This document shows positions 7,106 through 14,550 of a stretch of 26,697 nt of DNA, piece by piece. The notes under the pieces were generated by a model. That model saw only the letters and a program-made list of their open reading frames with translations. It searched no databases and was not told the DNA's origin. Position numbers and translations under genes: made by a program. Position 1 is the stretch's first letter. Each line of letters opens with the position of its first letter. Source of the DNA: DASVXQ01 sp046727955 (GTDB lineage: Bacteria > Actinomycetota > CALGFH01); the NCBI GenBank assembly GCA_046727955.1, contig JBKPDO010000080.1:1-26697 (forward strand). Direction: 5' to 3'.

Positions 7106-7285
7106 GTGGTCGCCGGCGCGCTGCTCGCGCTGGTGGCAGCTATCGCGCTGCTCGTCATCTCCCTGTTCGTCGAGCAGGGGCTCGTGCTCGCCTGGCTCTC
7201 GCTGCTGGCCGACGCCCTCGCCGGCCTCCTCCTGGTGACCGCCCTGCGCCGCCGCTCCCCACGCCGCCCGCCAGCAGAGCCCTAG
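7106..7285 (+). CDS. Small two-helix membrane protein downstream of divIVA
   Basis: A 59-codon frame starts with GTG 7106, 17 bases after the divIVA stop, with GGAG at 7095-7098 (seven-base spacing), and ends at TAG 7283-7285. The product is almost entirely hydrophobic: MVAGALLALVAAIALLVISL forms one helix, a short polar turn (FVEQG) follows, then LVLAWLSLLADALAGLLLVTA forms a second helix (split here for description), and the end is strongly basic (RRRSPRRPPAEP). The pattern fits an inner-membrane hairpin with a cytoplasmic positive tail. Co-directional tight spacing suggests co-transcription with divIVA and a possible link to polar growth, but I recognise no named family. The codon pattern (GC-rich third positions) supports a real gene. 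Confidence 0.62.
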   Translation: MVAGALLALVAAIALLVISLFVEQGLVLAWLSLLADALAGLLLVTALRRRSPRRPPAEP

Positions 7286-7342
7286 TCTCCGGCCGCCGCC
7301 GGCGGTTGTGGGACATTGGCAGTCGTCATGCCCAGGTGCTGA

Positions 7343-7492
7343 TCACAAGAGCAGCGGCCGGGGCACGGCATCGGGGTCCCACCAATCCGGCTCCGGCTCC
7401 ACCTCCGGGTGCAGGTCGATCAGGTGGAGGCGGAGCTCCTCGGGATTGGCGGCAAGGTACGCGCAGTACGGACACGGTTCGCCCTCCGGCAC
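7343..7492 (-). CDS. 49-residue zinc-finger-like small protein
   Basis: On the minus strand GTG at 7492-7490 is preceded at six bases by a strong AAGGAG (plus-strand CTCCTT, 7499-7504) and runs to TGA at 7345-7343. The 49-residue product has CPYC at 7-10 and HLIDLH at 23-28, a Cys-X2-Cys-X12-His-X4-His arrangement like a single C2H2 zinc finger. An acidic, tryptophan-containing tail follows (PEVEPEPDWWDPD). The same frame continues upstream into the truncated permease, but the ribosome site and the compact Cys/His motif argue for a separate gene. A weak promoter (TTAACG, 16 bases, TAGGAG) can be seen upstream. Function unknown; nucleic-acid or protein binding is a guess. Confidence 0.55.
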   Translation of the reverse strand: MPEGEPCPYCAYLAANPEELRLHLIDLHPEVEPEPDWWDPDAVPRPLLL

Positions 7493-7666
7493 GTCAGTCT
7501 CCTTCCGCGAGGCGCTCTCCGACTCCCTTCCACGTCCTCCTACCCCCTTACCACTGAGCGTTAACTGCCACTTGCTGTTCTTTGGTGACCTGGCCATGCT
7601 CGAGCGTCCCACCGGATCGGCTAGACCGGCCAGCGGCGTCCACAGCGGAGAAGGGATCGCAGGGGC

Positions 7667-7744
7667 ATGGACCAGCAGCAACAACCCGGGACGCCGGTGG
7701 GGTCGTGGTCGGTCGAGTTGGCCGTGTGCGCCGAAATGGTGTTC
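7667..7744 (+). pseudogene. 5' fragment of a gene truncated at a palindrome (possible TIM-barrel isomerase)
   Basis: From ATG 7667 (GAAGGG-type ribosome site upstream) the frame encodes MDQQQQPGTPVGSW then SVELAVCAEMVF, about 26 residues. After this it continues only as antisense of the permease gene. The segment SVELAVCAEMVF resembles the first strand of sugar-phosphate isomerase/hydroxypyruvate isomerase-like TIM barrels, recalled from general family knowledge and not verified. It would be the 5' end of a gene whose remainder was deleted at the 14-bp palindrome 7741-7754. It might also be a chance reading frame. Confidence 0.3.
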
Positions 7745-7754
7745 CTGCAGGAAC
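7741..7754. repeat. Perfect 14-bp palindrome at a gene-fusion junction
   Basis: GTTCCTGCAGGAAC reads identically on both strands. On the minus strand, permease homology stops at the residues encoded here (QFLQE, 321-325). On the plus strand the short ORF fragment from 7667 also ends here. It marks the probable breakpoint of the decayed region. Confidence 0.75.
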
Positions 7755-8716
7755 TGGCTGCGGATGTGCCCGCGGGTGGCGCCGAGCGACCGGCGCAGGC
7801 CGATCTCCGAGCGTCGTTCGAGCACCGAGATCACCATCGTGTTGGCCACGCCCACGCCGCCGACCAGCAGGGCCACCGCGCCCAATCCGAGCAGCAGCGC
7901 GGTGAGCGTGGTATCGGTTGCCTGTTTTGCGGCCAGCGCGTCCGAGGGCCGTGACACGCGTACCTCGTTGGGGTGCTCGGGGTTGGCGGTCGCCGCGAGG
8001 ATCGCCTGTACCGCCACGACCGCATTGTCACGCGTGCGGGTGTACACCGTGGTGGGATAGCCGTCGAACCGCAGCTGGGAGGTGGCGGCCGGCCAGCCGA
8101 CCAGGGCCGCGAAGTCCAGCTCCGGGGCCAGCGGGACCGGGCGGAGCACGCCGACGACGGTGAACCATTGGCCGCCGAGCCAGACCCGCACCTGGGGGGA
8201 GGCGGCGGCCACGCCCAGGCGCGTTGCGGCGTTGGCCCCGAGCACCACCGCCGGGTACCGCGCGGTCGCCTGGTTGAGCCAGGCGCCGCTGGCCAGGCGG
8301 GCGCCCACGGTGCCGAGCAGGTCGGTCCGCGCGGCCAGCACCGCCAGGTTGCCGGTCTCGCCGGCGGGGATGAGGTCGCTGCGGTACACGTTGACGCTCG
8401 GCAGCGCTGCGGTCGCGGTGGCCGAGGTGACCGGCGGGATGCGGCCGATCATGGCGACCGCGTCGCCGGGCAGGTGTGACGGGTCGCCCTGGAGTGTCTG
8501 GCCGGGCGAGACCCGCAGCAGGTTGGTGCCCAGCTGGGCGAGCTGCCGGTCGAGGCTTTCGCGGCTGGAGCTGGCCACGCCGACCACGCAGACCATCGCG
8601 GCGATGCCGATGGCGACGCCCAGCGCGGACAGCACCACCCGCAGCGGCCTGGTGCGCAGGCCGGCGGCGCCGACCCGGACGAGGTCGCGGGGCAGCAGCC
8701 GCGACGGGGCGCTCAC
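7742..8716 (-). pseudogene. MacB/FtsX-type ABC transporter permease, C-terminally truncated
   Basis: The frame opens with GTG 8716 overlapping the ATPase stop. Residues 1-325 match the MacB/LolE-like permease layout: a first membrane helix at about 26-48 (VVLSALGVAIGIAAMVCVVGVA), a large extracytoplasmic domain (about 50-268), a second helix at about 270-298 (LLLGLGAVALLVGGVGVANTM) and the conserved cytoplasmic loop VLERRSEIGLRRSLGATRGHI. The last two helices, about 75 residues, are absent: after QFLQE the frame reads unrelated sequence to 7493. Such permeases export peptides, lipids or drugs or act as mechanotransmitters. The cassette is almost certainly inactive without these helices. Confidence 0.82.
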
Positions 8717-9366
8717 GCGACCACCCGCCCGTCCAGCAGCTCGACCCGGCGGGGCAGCCCGCCGGCCAAGCCGCGGTCGTGGCTGATCACGATGACGGTG
8801 ACGCCGGCGGCGTGCAGGTCGCGCAGCAGCTCCAGCACCTGCGCGCCGGAGCGCGAGTCGAGGTTGCCGGTCGGTTCGTCGGCCAGCAGCAGGGCCGGGT
8901 CGCCGACGACCGCCCGGGCGATGGCGACCCGCTGCTGCTCGCCGCCCGACAGCTGATGCGGGCGGTGGCCCAGGCGGTGGCCCAGCCCCACCCGCGCCAG
9001 CGCCCGCTCGGCGCGGCGCCTGCGTTCGGGCAGGGCGACGCCGGCGTACAGCAGCCCGTCGGCCACGTTGTCCAGGGCCGAGGTGCCAGCGGCGAGGTGG
9101 AACTGCTGGAAGACGAAGCCGATGGTGCGGCCGCGCAGCGCCGACAGCTGCCGGTCCGACAGCCGGGACAGGTCGCGACCGCCGATGGCCACCTGGCCGC
9201 TGGTGGGCAGGTCCAGCGCCCCGATCAGGTGCAGCATCGTCGACTTTCCCGACCCGGAGGGGCCGACGACGCCGACCAGCTCGCCCCGCTCAACGATCAG
9301 CGACACCTCGCGCAGCGCCTGGACGCCGCCCGGGTAGGTCTTGCCGACCCGCGCAAGCCCGATCAC
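8713..9366 (-). CDS. ABC transporter ATP-binding protein, MacB/LolD type
   Basis: This is a 217-residue ATPase of the LolD/MacB class. Walker A GPSGSGKS is at 35-42, the Q-loop at FVFQQF (85-89), signature LSGGE at 139-143, Walker B LLLADEP ending in catalytic E164, D-loop NLD and the switch histidine ISHD (H196). All residues for ATP hydrolysis are intact and the length is normal. The start is GTG 9366, overlapping the stop of the adaptor remnant by four bases; its own stop overlaps the permease GTG in the same way, so the three formed a coupled adaptor-ATPase-permease operon. Because both partners and the operon's 5' end are lost, the gene is probably a stranded survivor rather than a working transporter. 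Confidence 0.88.
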   Translation of the reverse strand: MIGLARVGKTYPGGVQALREVSLIVERGELVGVVGPSGSGKSTMLHLIGALDLPTSGQVAIGGRDLSRLSDRQLSALRGRTIGFVFQQFHLAAGTSALDNVADGLLYAGVALPERRRRAERALARVGLGHRLGHRPHQLSGGEQQRVAIARAVVGDPALLLADEPTGNLDSRSGAQVLELLRDLHAAGVTVIVISHDRGLAGGLPRRVELLDGRVVA

Positions 9367-9485
9367 GACGGCACCCCCACCAGCGTGCCGGCGGCGATGC
9401 CCGCACCGGTGATCTGCACCCTTCCGTTGCCGAACATCCCCAGCCGGACCGGGACGTAGCGGCTGCTGGTGGCCAGCCGGCCAAC
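9363..9485 (-). pseudogene. C-terminal remnant of a periplasmic adaptor (MacA/HlyD-like) subunit
   Basis: Immediately upstream of the ATPase the minus strand encodes about 30 residues ending RYVPVRLGMFGNGRVQITGAG and then IAAGTLVGVPS before TGA 9365-9363. This pattern (VPVxxGxxGxGRVxIxGxGxxxGxxV) is the usual C-terminus of membrane fusion proteins that pair with MacB-type ABC exporters. The rest of the gene is missing; upstream the sequence is the truncated histidine kinase on the opposite strand. The GTGA overlap with the ATPase supports original operon membership. The exact junction cannot be placed to the base. Confidence 0.6.
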
Positions 9486-9489
9486 GGAA

Positions 9490-10535
9490 AGTACGGACCC
9501 GTTTGCCCGCCTCGGGTCCGCGATACAGAACCGGGCGGTGTGCCCATTCGAAGATGAGCAGCTGCGCACCATGTGCAAGGAGGCGGCCCGGGAGGCCGCC
9601 AACGCAGGCGCCCAGGACCAGCGCGAAGCGACCCTGGCGCACCTGCTGCGGTACTCGCTGCTCACGCTCGCGGTGGCCACGCTGCTCGCCGCGCTCGCCG
9701 GGTGGATCGTCGCCGGCCGGGTCCTGCGACCGGTCCACCAGATCACCAAGGCTGCCCGGACCGCGTCGGAACACAACCTGGCCGCGCGGGTCTCGCTCAG
9801 TGGCCCGCGTGACGAACTGCGAGAGCTGGCCGACACCTTCGATACCATGCTGGCCCGGCTCCAGGCGGCGTTCGAGAGCCAACGGCGGTTCATCGCCAAC
9901 GCCGGGCATGAGCTGCGCACCCCGTTGACCGTCATGCGCGCCACCCTCGACGTCGTGCTGGCCAAGCCGGCCCCGACACCCAGCGAGCTGCGCCGCATGG
10001 GCCAGGACGTCCGCGCCGCCATCGACCACGCCGAACGGCTGATCAACGCGCTGCTCACGCTGGCCCGCAGCGACCGCGGGCTCACGATCCACGAACCGAT
10101 CGACCTGGCGACGGTCGCCGAGGACGTCGTTGACTCCACCGACCGGGGCGACCGGCGGCTGCACGCCTCGCTGGAGCCCGCCATGACATCCGGCGACCCG
10201 GTACTGCTGGAACGCCTGGTCGCCAACCTCGTCGACAACGCCCTGCGGTACAACGTCCCGACCGGCGACTCTGGCTCACGACGTCCACAGTGGACGGGCA
10301 GGCCACCCTGGTCGTCGCGAACACCGGTCCCGTCATCGCCCGGGACGCCCTCCGCGTGCTCTTCGAGCCCTTCCAGCGACTGCAGGGCCGCACCACCGGC
10401 GACGGCTTCGGCCTGGGCCTGGCGATCGTCGCGTCGATCACCGCCGCACACCACGGCACCGTGACCGCAGACCCTCGACTGGGCGGCGGCCTCACGGTCA
10501 CGGTCACCATGCCGCGACTGACCGGACGATTGTGA
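9490..10535 (+). pseudogene. Sensor histidine kinase, N-terminus lost and one frameshift
   Basis: The frame contains a membrane helix (LLRYSLLTLAVATLLAALAGWI), a HAMP domain (VAGRVLRPVHQIT...DTFDTMLARL), the dimerisation/phosphoacceptor helix ANAGHELRTPL with the His codon at 9907-9909, and the N-box LVANLVDNALRYN. Near 10258-10270 the frame shifts: the continuing homology (LTTSTVDGQATLVVANTGP, FEPFQRL, GDGFGLGLAIV, up to TGA 10533-10535) is in the frame one base earlier, consistent with a one-base deletion. The first membrane helix and most of the sensor domain are absent; upstream sequence is the antisense of the adaptor remnant. No response regulator is nearby. The frameshift could be a sequencing error, but the 5' truncation is independent evidence of decay. 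Confidence 0.8.
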
Positions 10536-10588
10536 TACGCCGGCACGCAAGACGAGCCGCGTCAGGGGTCTCCGCGACCGCGTCGCGC

Positions 10589-11035
10589 TCACCGCCGCGC
10601 CCGCTGATCGCTGGCGAGGAGCCGCCGCGCCGCCTGCTCGGCGGCGCGCTCGAACGGGTTGCGGCGGTAGCCGGCGAGGCTGGTGAGCAGGTAGGCGGGG
10701 TAGAACAGCGGCCCCCAGCGCTCGTGCTGGGCGACGTGGGCCAGCTCGTGGGCGAGCAGGTGGTCGTCGAGCCGCTGGTTGGCCACGATCACGTGCCCGA
10801 GCGTGATGGCGCTGAAGCCGCGCCAGGCGAGGAACCGGGCGAGGCCGCTGCGACTGCCCTCGATCAGCAGCACGCCACGGCAGCGCACCGGCCGCTTCGC
10901 GGTGGTGAGCGCTCCGGCCAGCCCGACCAGGCTGTTCGGGGCCGCCCACAGGTACCCCCACCACGGTCGGCGAAGCGGCAGCCGCTCGCCCAGCCCGTCG
11001 CCCCGCGCTACTCGGTCGCCACCGGGCGCAGCCAC
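10589..11035 (-). CDS. HExxH-containing putative membrane-associated metalloprotease-like protein
   Basis: The 148-residue product contains LLAHELAHVAQHERWGPLF at about 93-111, an HELAH zinc motif (96-100) with further histidine and glutamate nearby. It also has GHVIVANQ before the motif and a moderately hydrophobic stretch FYPAYLLTSLAGY, ending in NPFERAAEQAA. I recall this HELxHxxQxERWGPLF pattern from uncharacterised actinobacterial and cyanobacterial proteins; no substrate is known. The GTG start at 11035 lies inside ileS, overlapping its stop by 28 bases. No alternative start exists until a GTG within GVLLIEG, which would remove the conserved front. Tight overlap means co-transcription with ileS. 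It converges on the kinase remnant, 53 bases away. Confidence 0.68.
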   Translation of the reverse strand: MAAPGGDRVARGDGLGERLPLRRPWWGYLWAAPNSLVGLAGALTTAKRPVRCRGVLLIEGSRSGLARFLAWRGFSAITLGHVIVANQRLDDHLLAHELAHVAQHERWGPLFYPAYLLTSLAGYRRNPFERAAEQAARRLLASDQRARR

Positions 11036-14000
11036 ACCCGGACCTCCTGGCCGTCCAGGTCGACGCGGGCTTCGAAGCCGTCGCCCTGGGGCGCGTCGTG
11101 CAGCTCCACCGCCAGCGTCTCGCCCAGCAGGTAGTCGCGGTGGGCCCGCAGCGCCTCGGCCACCTCGCCCTCGGCCTCGGCCCGGACCGCCAGCTCGATC
11201 CGGTCCTCGACCCGCAGGCCCGCCTCCTTGCGCAGTTCCTGCACGGCCCGGACCAGGTCGCGAGCCAGGCCCTCGCGGCGCAGCTCGGGCGTGACCTCGA
11301 GGTCCAGGGCGACGCTCGAGCCGCCCTCCCGGGCCACCCGCCAGCCGGTCACCGGCTCCTCGACCACGCCGACCTCCTCCGGGCCCAGGTCGACCGGCCC
11401 GCGGCCGGCGACCTCGACCTCGATCCGCCCGCCAGCGGCCAGCCGCGGAGCCAGCCGCGCCGCGTCAGCGGCGCGGACCGCCGCGGCCACCGCCGGGGCG
11501 TCCTTGCCGAAACGCGGGCCGAGAGCGCGGAAATTGGGATTGAGGCGGTAGGCGACCAGGCCGGCCTCGCCGTCGGCGAAGCGCACCTCCTTGACGTTGA
11601 GCTCGGCGGCAACCAGGTCGAGCAGGCCGGCGACGCCCTCGCGCCGCACGCGCCCGCTCACGGTCACCAGCGCCCTCGCGAGCGGCTGGCGCACCTTGAC
11701 CTTGGCGTCCGTGCGCGCCTGGCGGCCCAGCCCGACCAGGCGCCGAGCCTCGGCCATGGCGGCGCGTAGCTCCTCGTCGACCGCCTCGCGGTCCGCCTCC
11801 GGCCAGTCGACCAGGTGCACCGAATCGGGCGCGTCACGGTCGACCGCGACGACCAGCCCCTGCCACAGCGCCTCGGCCACGAAGGGCACATACGGCGCCA
11901 GCAGCAGCGCAAGCGTCCTGAGACAGATCCACAGCGTCCGGAAGGCCGCCTCCGCGTCCTCACCGGCACCGTGCCAGAAGCGCCGGCGCGACAGCCGCAC
12001 GTACCAGTTGGAGAGGTCGTCCACGAAGGTCGCCAGCCGCCGCCCGGCCGCGGCCGGGTCGTAGGCCTCCAGCCGCGCGGTCACCTCGGCCACCGTGTCG
12101 GCCAGCTCGGCGAGCGCCCAGCGGTCGAGCGGCGCCGTGGCCGTGGAGCCGGGCCGGGTCGGGTCGAACCCCGCGAGCCTGGCGTACAGGGTAAAGAACC
12201 CGTAGACGTTCCACAGCGTCAGGAAGAAGGAGCGCGTGACCTCCTCGAGCACCTCGGGGCTGAGCCTGCGCGCGACCCACGGCGAGCCGCTGGCCAGCAT
12301 GAACCAGCGCAGCGGATCGGCGCCGTAGAGGTCGAGCAGCTCGAACGGGTCGAGCGCGTTGCCGAGGCTCTTCGACATCTTGTGCCCGTCCCGGTCGACG
12401 ATGAGCCCAAGGCACACCACGTTGCGGTAGGGGGCCTGGTCGAACAGCAGCGTGCTCACCGCCAGCAGCGAGTAGAACCAGCCGCGGGTCTGGTCGATCG
12501 CCTCGGAGATGAAGTCGGCCGGGAAGGCCCGCTCGAGCTCTCGCTCGCCGGTATTTGGATAGCCCCACTGGGCGAACGGCATCGAGCCCGAGTCGAACCA
12601 GGCGTCGAGCACGTCGGGCACGCGGCGGGCCTCGCCGCCGCACTCCGGGCAGGCGAAGGTGACCTCGTCGACGAAGGGCCGGTGCGGATCCAGGCCGGTG
12701 AGGTCGCGGCCGGCGCGCGCCGACAGGTCGGCGAGGCCGGAGACGGCGGTGACGTGCCCCTGCTGGCAGCGCCACAGCGGCAGCGGCGTGCCCCAGTAGC
12801 GCGCCCGCGACAGCGCCCAGTCCACGTTGTGGGCGAGCCAGTCGCCGAAGCGCCCGTCGCGGATGTGCTCCGGCTGCCAGCCGATCTTTGCGTTCTCCGC
12901 CAGCATGCGGTCCTTGACCGCGGTGGTGCGCGCATACCACGAGGTCAGTGCGTAGTAGATCAACGGCGTGCCGCAGCGCCAGCAGAACGGATAGGAGTGG
13001 TGGTGCGGCTCCGCGCGCCAGAGCAGCCCGCGGCGGCGCAGGTCGTCCACGATCTCCGCATCGGCGTCCTTTACGAACTTGCCGGCCAGCCAGCCGGCCT
13101 CCGGGCCGAAGCGCCCGTCCGGCCCGACCGGGTGCAGGACCGGAGTGCCGTAACGCTGGCCGACGGCCAGGTCCTCGGCACCGTAGGCGGGCGAGGTCTG
13201 CACCAGCCCGGAGCCGTCGGTGGCGGTGACGTACTCGTCGGTCACCACCTGCCAGCCGCGCGCGGCCGCTTCCTCGCTCACCGGGATCATGTCGAAGGCC
13301 CGCTGGTAGCGGGTGCCGACCAGCTCGTCGAGCGGCACCCGGCGCAGGACCCTGGCGTCCTCGCCGACCGCCCTGGCGAGCGCCGCCCTGGCGACCACCA
13401 GCTTGCGGCGGACGCCATCGCGCTCCGCCTCGACCAGCACGTACTCGATCCGCGGGCCGACCACGACCGAGACGTTCGGCACCAGCGTCCAAGGCTGGGT
13501 CGTCCAGACCAGCAGTCCGGCACCCTCCTCCGCCAGCGGCCCCGAGGTGGCCGGCAGGACCACGTAGGCGGTGAGGTCCACGACCTCCTGGTAGCCCATG
13601 GCCACCTCGGCGTCGGACAGCGCCGTCTCGCAGCGGGGACAGTAGGGGACGACCTTGTAGTCCTCGACCAGCAGGCCGCGCCGGTGCAGCTCGGCCAGGG
13701 CCCACCAGACCGACTCCACATAGGAGGCGTCCATGGTCCAGTAGGCCTGGCTGGTGTCGATCCAGAAGCCGATCCGCTCGGTCAGCTCCTCGAAGGCGTC
13801 CACGTAGCGCTCGACCGACTCGCGGCAGCGGGCGTTGAACGCCTCCACGCCGAACGCCTCGATCTCCGGCTTGCTGTTGAGCCCGAGCTCCTTCTCGACC
13901 TCGATCTCGACCGGCAGGCCGTGGCAGTCCCAGCCGCCCTTGCGCTCGACGCGGTAGCCGCGCATGGTCTTGAAGCGGGGGAACAGGTCCTTGAAGACGC

Positions 14001-14190
14001 GTGCCTCGACGTGGTGGACGCCGGGGCGGCCGTTGGCGGTCGGCGGGCCCTCGTAGAACACGAACATCGGGGCGCCGGCGCGCCACTCCAGCGAGCGCTC
14101 GAACACCTTGCGCTCGCGCCACAGCTCGAGGACCTCCTGGTCGAGGGATGGGAGGTCGAGGTTCGGGTCGACCTCGGGGAACTGGCCCAT
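11008..14190 (-). CDS. ileS: Isoleucyl-tRNA synthetase
   Basis: This class I enzyme charges tRNA-Ile. The 1060-residue product carries the ATP-site motif GPPTANGRPGVHH (about 48-60; the HIGH equivalent), GGWDCHGLPVEIEVEKELG, the editing-domain WTTQPWTLVPN, a Cys pair in FACPECGGEARR before VLDAWFDSGSMPFAQWGYP, and HKMSKSLGN at about 600-608. An anticodon-binding region and a long C-terminal domain follow. The motif style and length fit the eukaryote-like (type 2) IleRS common in Actinobacteria, which is typically less sensitive to mupirocin (family knowledge, not tested). The start is ATG 14190, nine bases after GGAGGAG (minus strand, plus coordinates 14200-14206); the frame is open further upstream but that part is the T-box leader. 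Confidence 0.97.
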   Translation of the reverse strand: MGQFPEVDPNLDLPSLDQEVLELWRERKVFERSLEWRAGAPMFVFYEGPPTANGRPGVHHVEARVFKDLFPRFKTMRGYRVERKGGWDCHGLPVEIEVEKELGLNSKPEIEAFGVEAFNARCRESVERYVDAFEELTERIGFWIDTSQAYWTMDASYVESVWWALAELHRRGLLVEDYKVVPYCPRCETALSDAEVAMGYQEVVDLTAYVVLPATSGPLAEEGAGLLVWTTQPWTLVPNVSVVVGPRIEYVLVEAERDGVRRKLVVARAALARAVGEDARVLRRVPLDELVGTRYQRAFDMIPVSEEAAARGWQVVTDEYVTATDGSGLVQTSPAYGAEDLAVGQRYGTPVLHPVGPDGRFGPEAGWLAGKFVKDADAEIVDDLRRRGLLWRAEPHHHSYPFCWRCGTPLIYYALTSWYARTTAVKDRMLAENAKIGWQPEHIRDGRFGDWLAHNVDWALSRARYWGTPLPLWRCQQGHVTAVSGLADLSARAGRDLTGLDPHRPFVDEVTFACPECGGEARRVPDVLDAWFDSGSMPFAQWGYPNTGERELERAFPADFISEAIDQTRGWFYSLLAVSTLLFDQAPYRNVVCLGLIVDRDGHKMSKSLGNALDPFELLDLYGADPLRWFMLASGSPWVARRLSPEVLEEVTRSFFLTLWNVYGFFTLYARLAGFDPTRPGSTATAPLDRWALAELADTVAEVTARLEAYDPAAAGRRLATFVDDLSNWYVRLSRRRFWHGAGEDAEAAFRTLWICLRTLALLLAPYVPFVAEALWQGLVVAVDRDAPDSVHLVDWPEADREAVDEELRAAMAEARRLVGLGRQARTDAKVKVRQPLARALVTVSGRVRREGVAGLLDLVAAELNVKEVRFADGEAGLVAYRLNPNFRALGPRFGKDAPAVAAAVRAADAARLAPRLAAGGRIEVEVAGRGPVDLGPEEVGVVEEPVTGWRVAREGGSSVALDLEVTPELRREGLARDLVRAVQELRKEAGLRVEDRIELAVRAEAEGEVAEALRAHRDYLLGETLAVELHDAPQGDGFEARVDLDGQEVRVWLRPVATE

Positions 14191-14460
14191 CTGGATGGTC
14201 TCCTCCGCGTTCAGCGCCGTTGCCGTCTTTGAGTCGCTTCGCGAAGGGACGAGGCCGGGGCCCCGCGGTACCACCCCTCTTGCCGGCGCCTTGCGGCGCC
14301 GGCCGCTCACCAGCCACCTGGCCACGAGGGCCTGCCGATGGCCTGCCGCTGTCACGGGCGGACCCGGCTGCGCCTACTGGGCGGTGCGGGCCTGTGGGCA
14401 GGCCCCGCCGTTCGGGCAGCGGCTCGGGGAGGATTTTCGAGGCGCCGTGCCGGCCGGGCT
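14191..14460 (-). promoter_or_regulatory. T-box riboswitch of ileS
   Basis: The minus-strand leader carries the T-box core TGGTACCGCG (plus 14264-14273) in the context GGGGTGGTACCGCGG, with a downstream CGTCCCTT partner, the hallmark of the antisequestrator that binds an uncharged tRNA acceptor end. UGGU fits a discriminator A, as in tRNA-Ile. A perfect 9-bp hairpin with a GCAA loop (14282-14303) is in the place of Stem III. A candidate Stem I near 14428-14455 has a loop AAAAUCCUCCC with AUC, an Ile codon, at 14434-14432. No terminator with a T-run follows, so control is probably of translation, as known for actinobacterial ileS leaders. The element senses uncharged tRNA-Ile and raises IleRS synthesis. 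Confidence 0.85.
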
Positions 14461-14550
14461 TCCACCGTCCCCGGCTCGCTGGCGGCCGTGCCGCCCCTAC
14501 TCGTTCCCGTCGTCGCCTTTGCCCCCCGAGTGTACCTCGCCAAGGGTCGT

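Noticed and set aside
7343..8716. A continuous 457-residue permease fusion protein with a zinc-finger C-terminus
   Set aside because: Permease homology stops at residue 325 and the zinc-finger part has its own strong ribosome site; the joining 80 residues are low-quality Arg/Gly/Ser sequence, so two units with a scar is the better reading.
9367..10164. An N-terminal extension of the ABC ATPase to about 483 residues
   Set aside because: The extension is antisense to the histidine kinase; ATPase homology and the GTGA overlap put the start at 9366.
11815..14232. An 805-codon open frame on the plus strand opposite ileS
   Set aside because: It is the antisense shadow of ileS, caused by high GC at third positions; it shows no domain and has His/Arg/Pro-rich nonsense composition.
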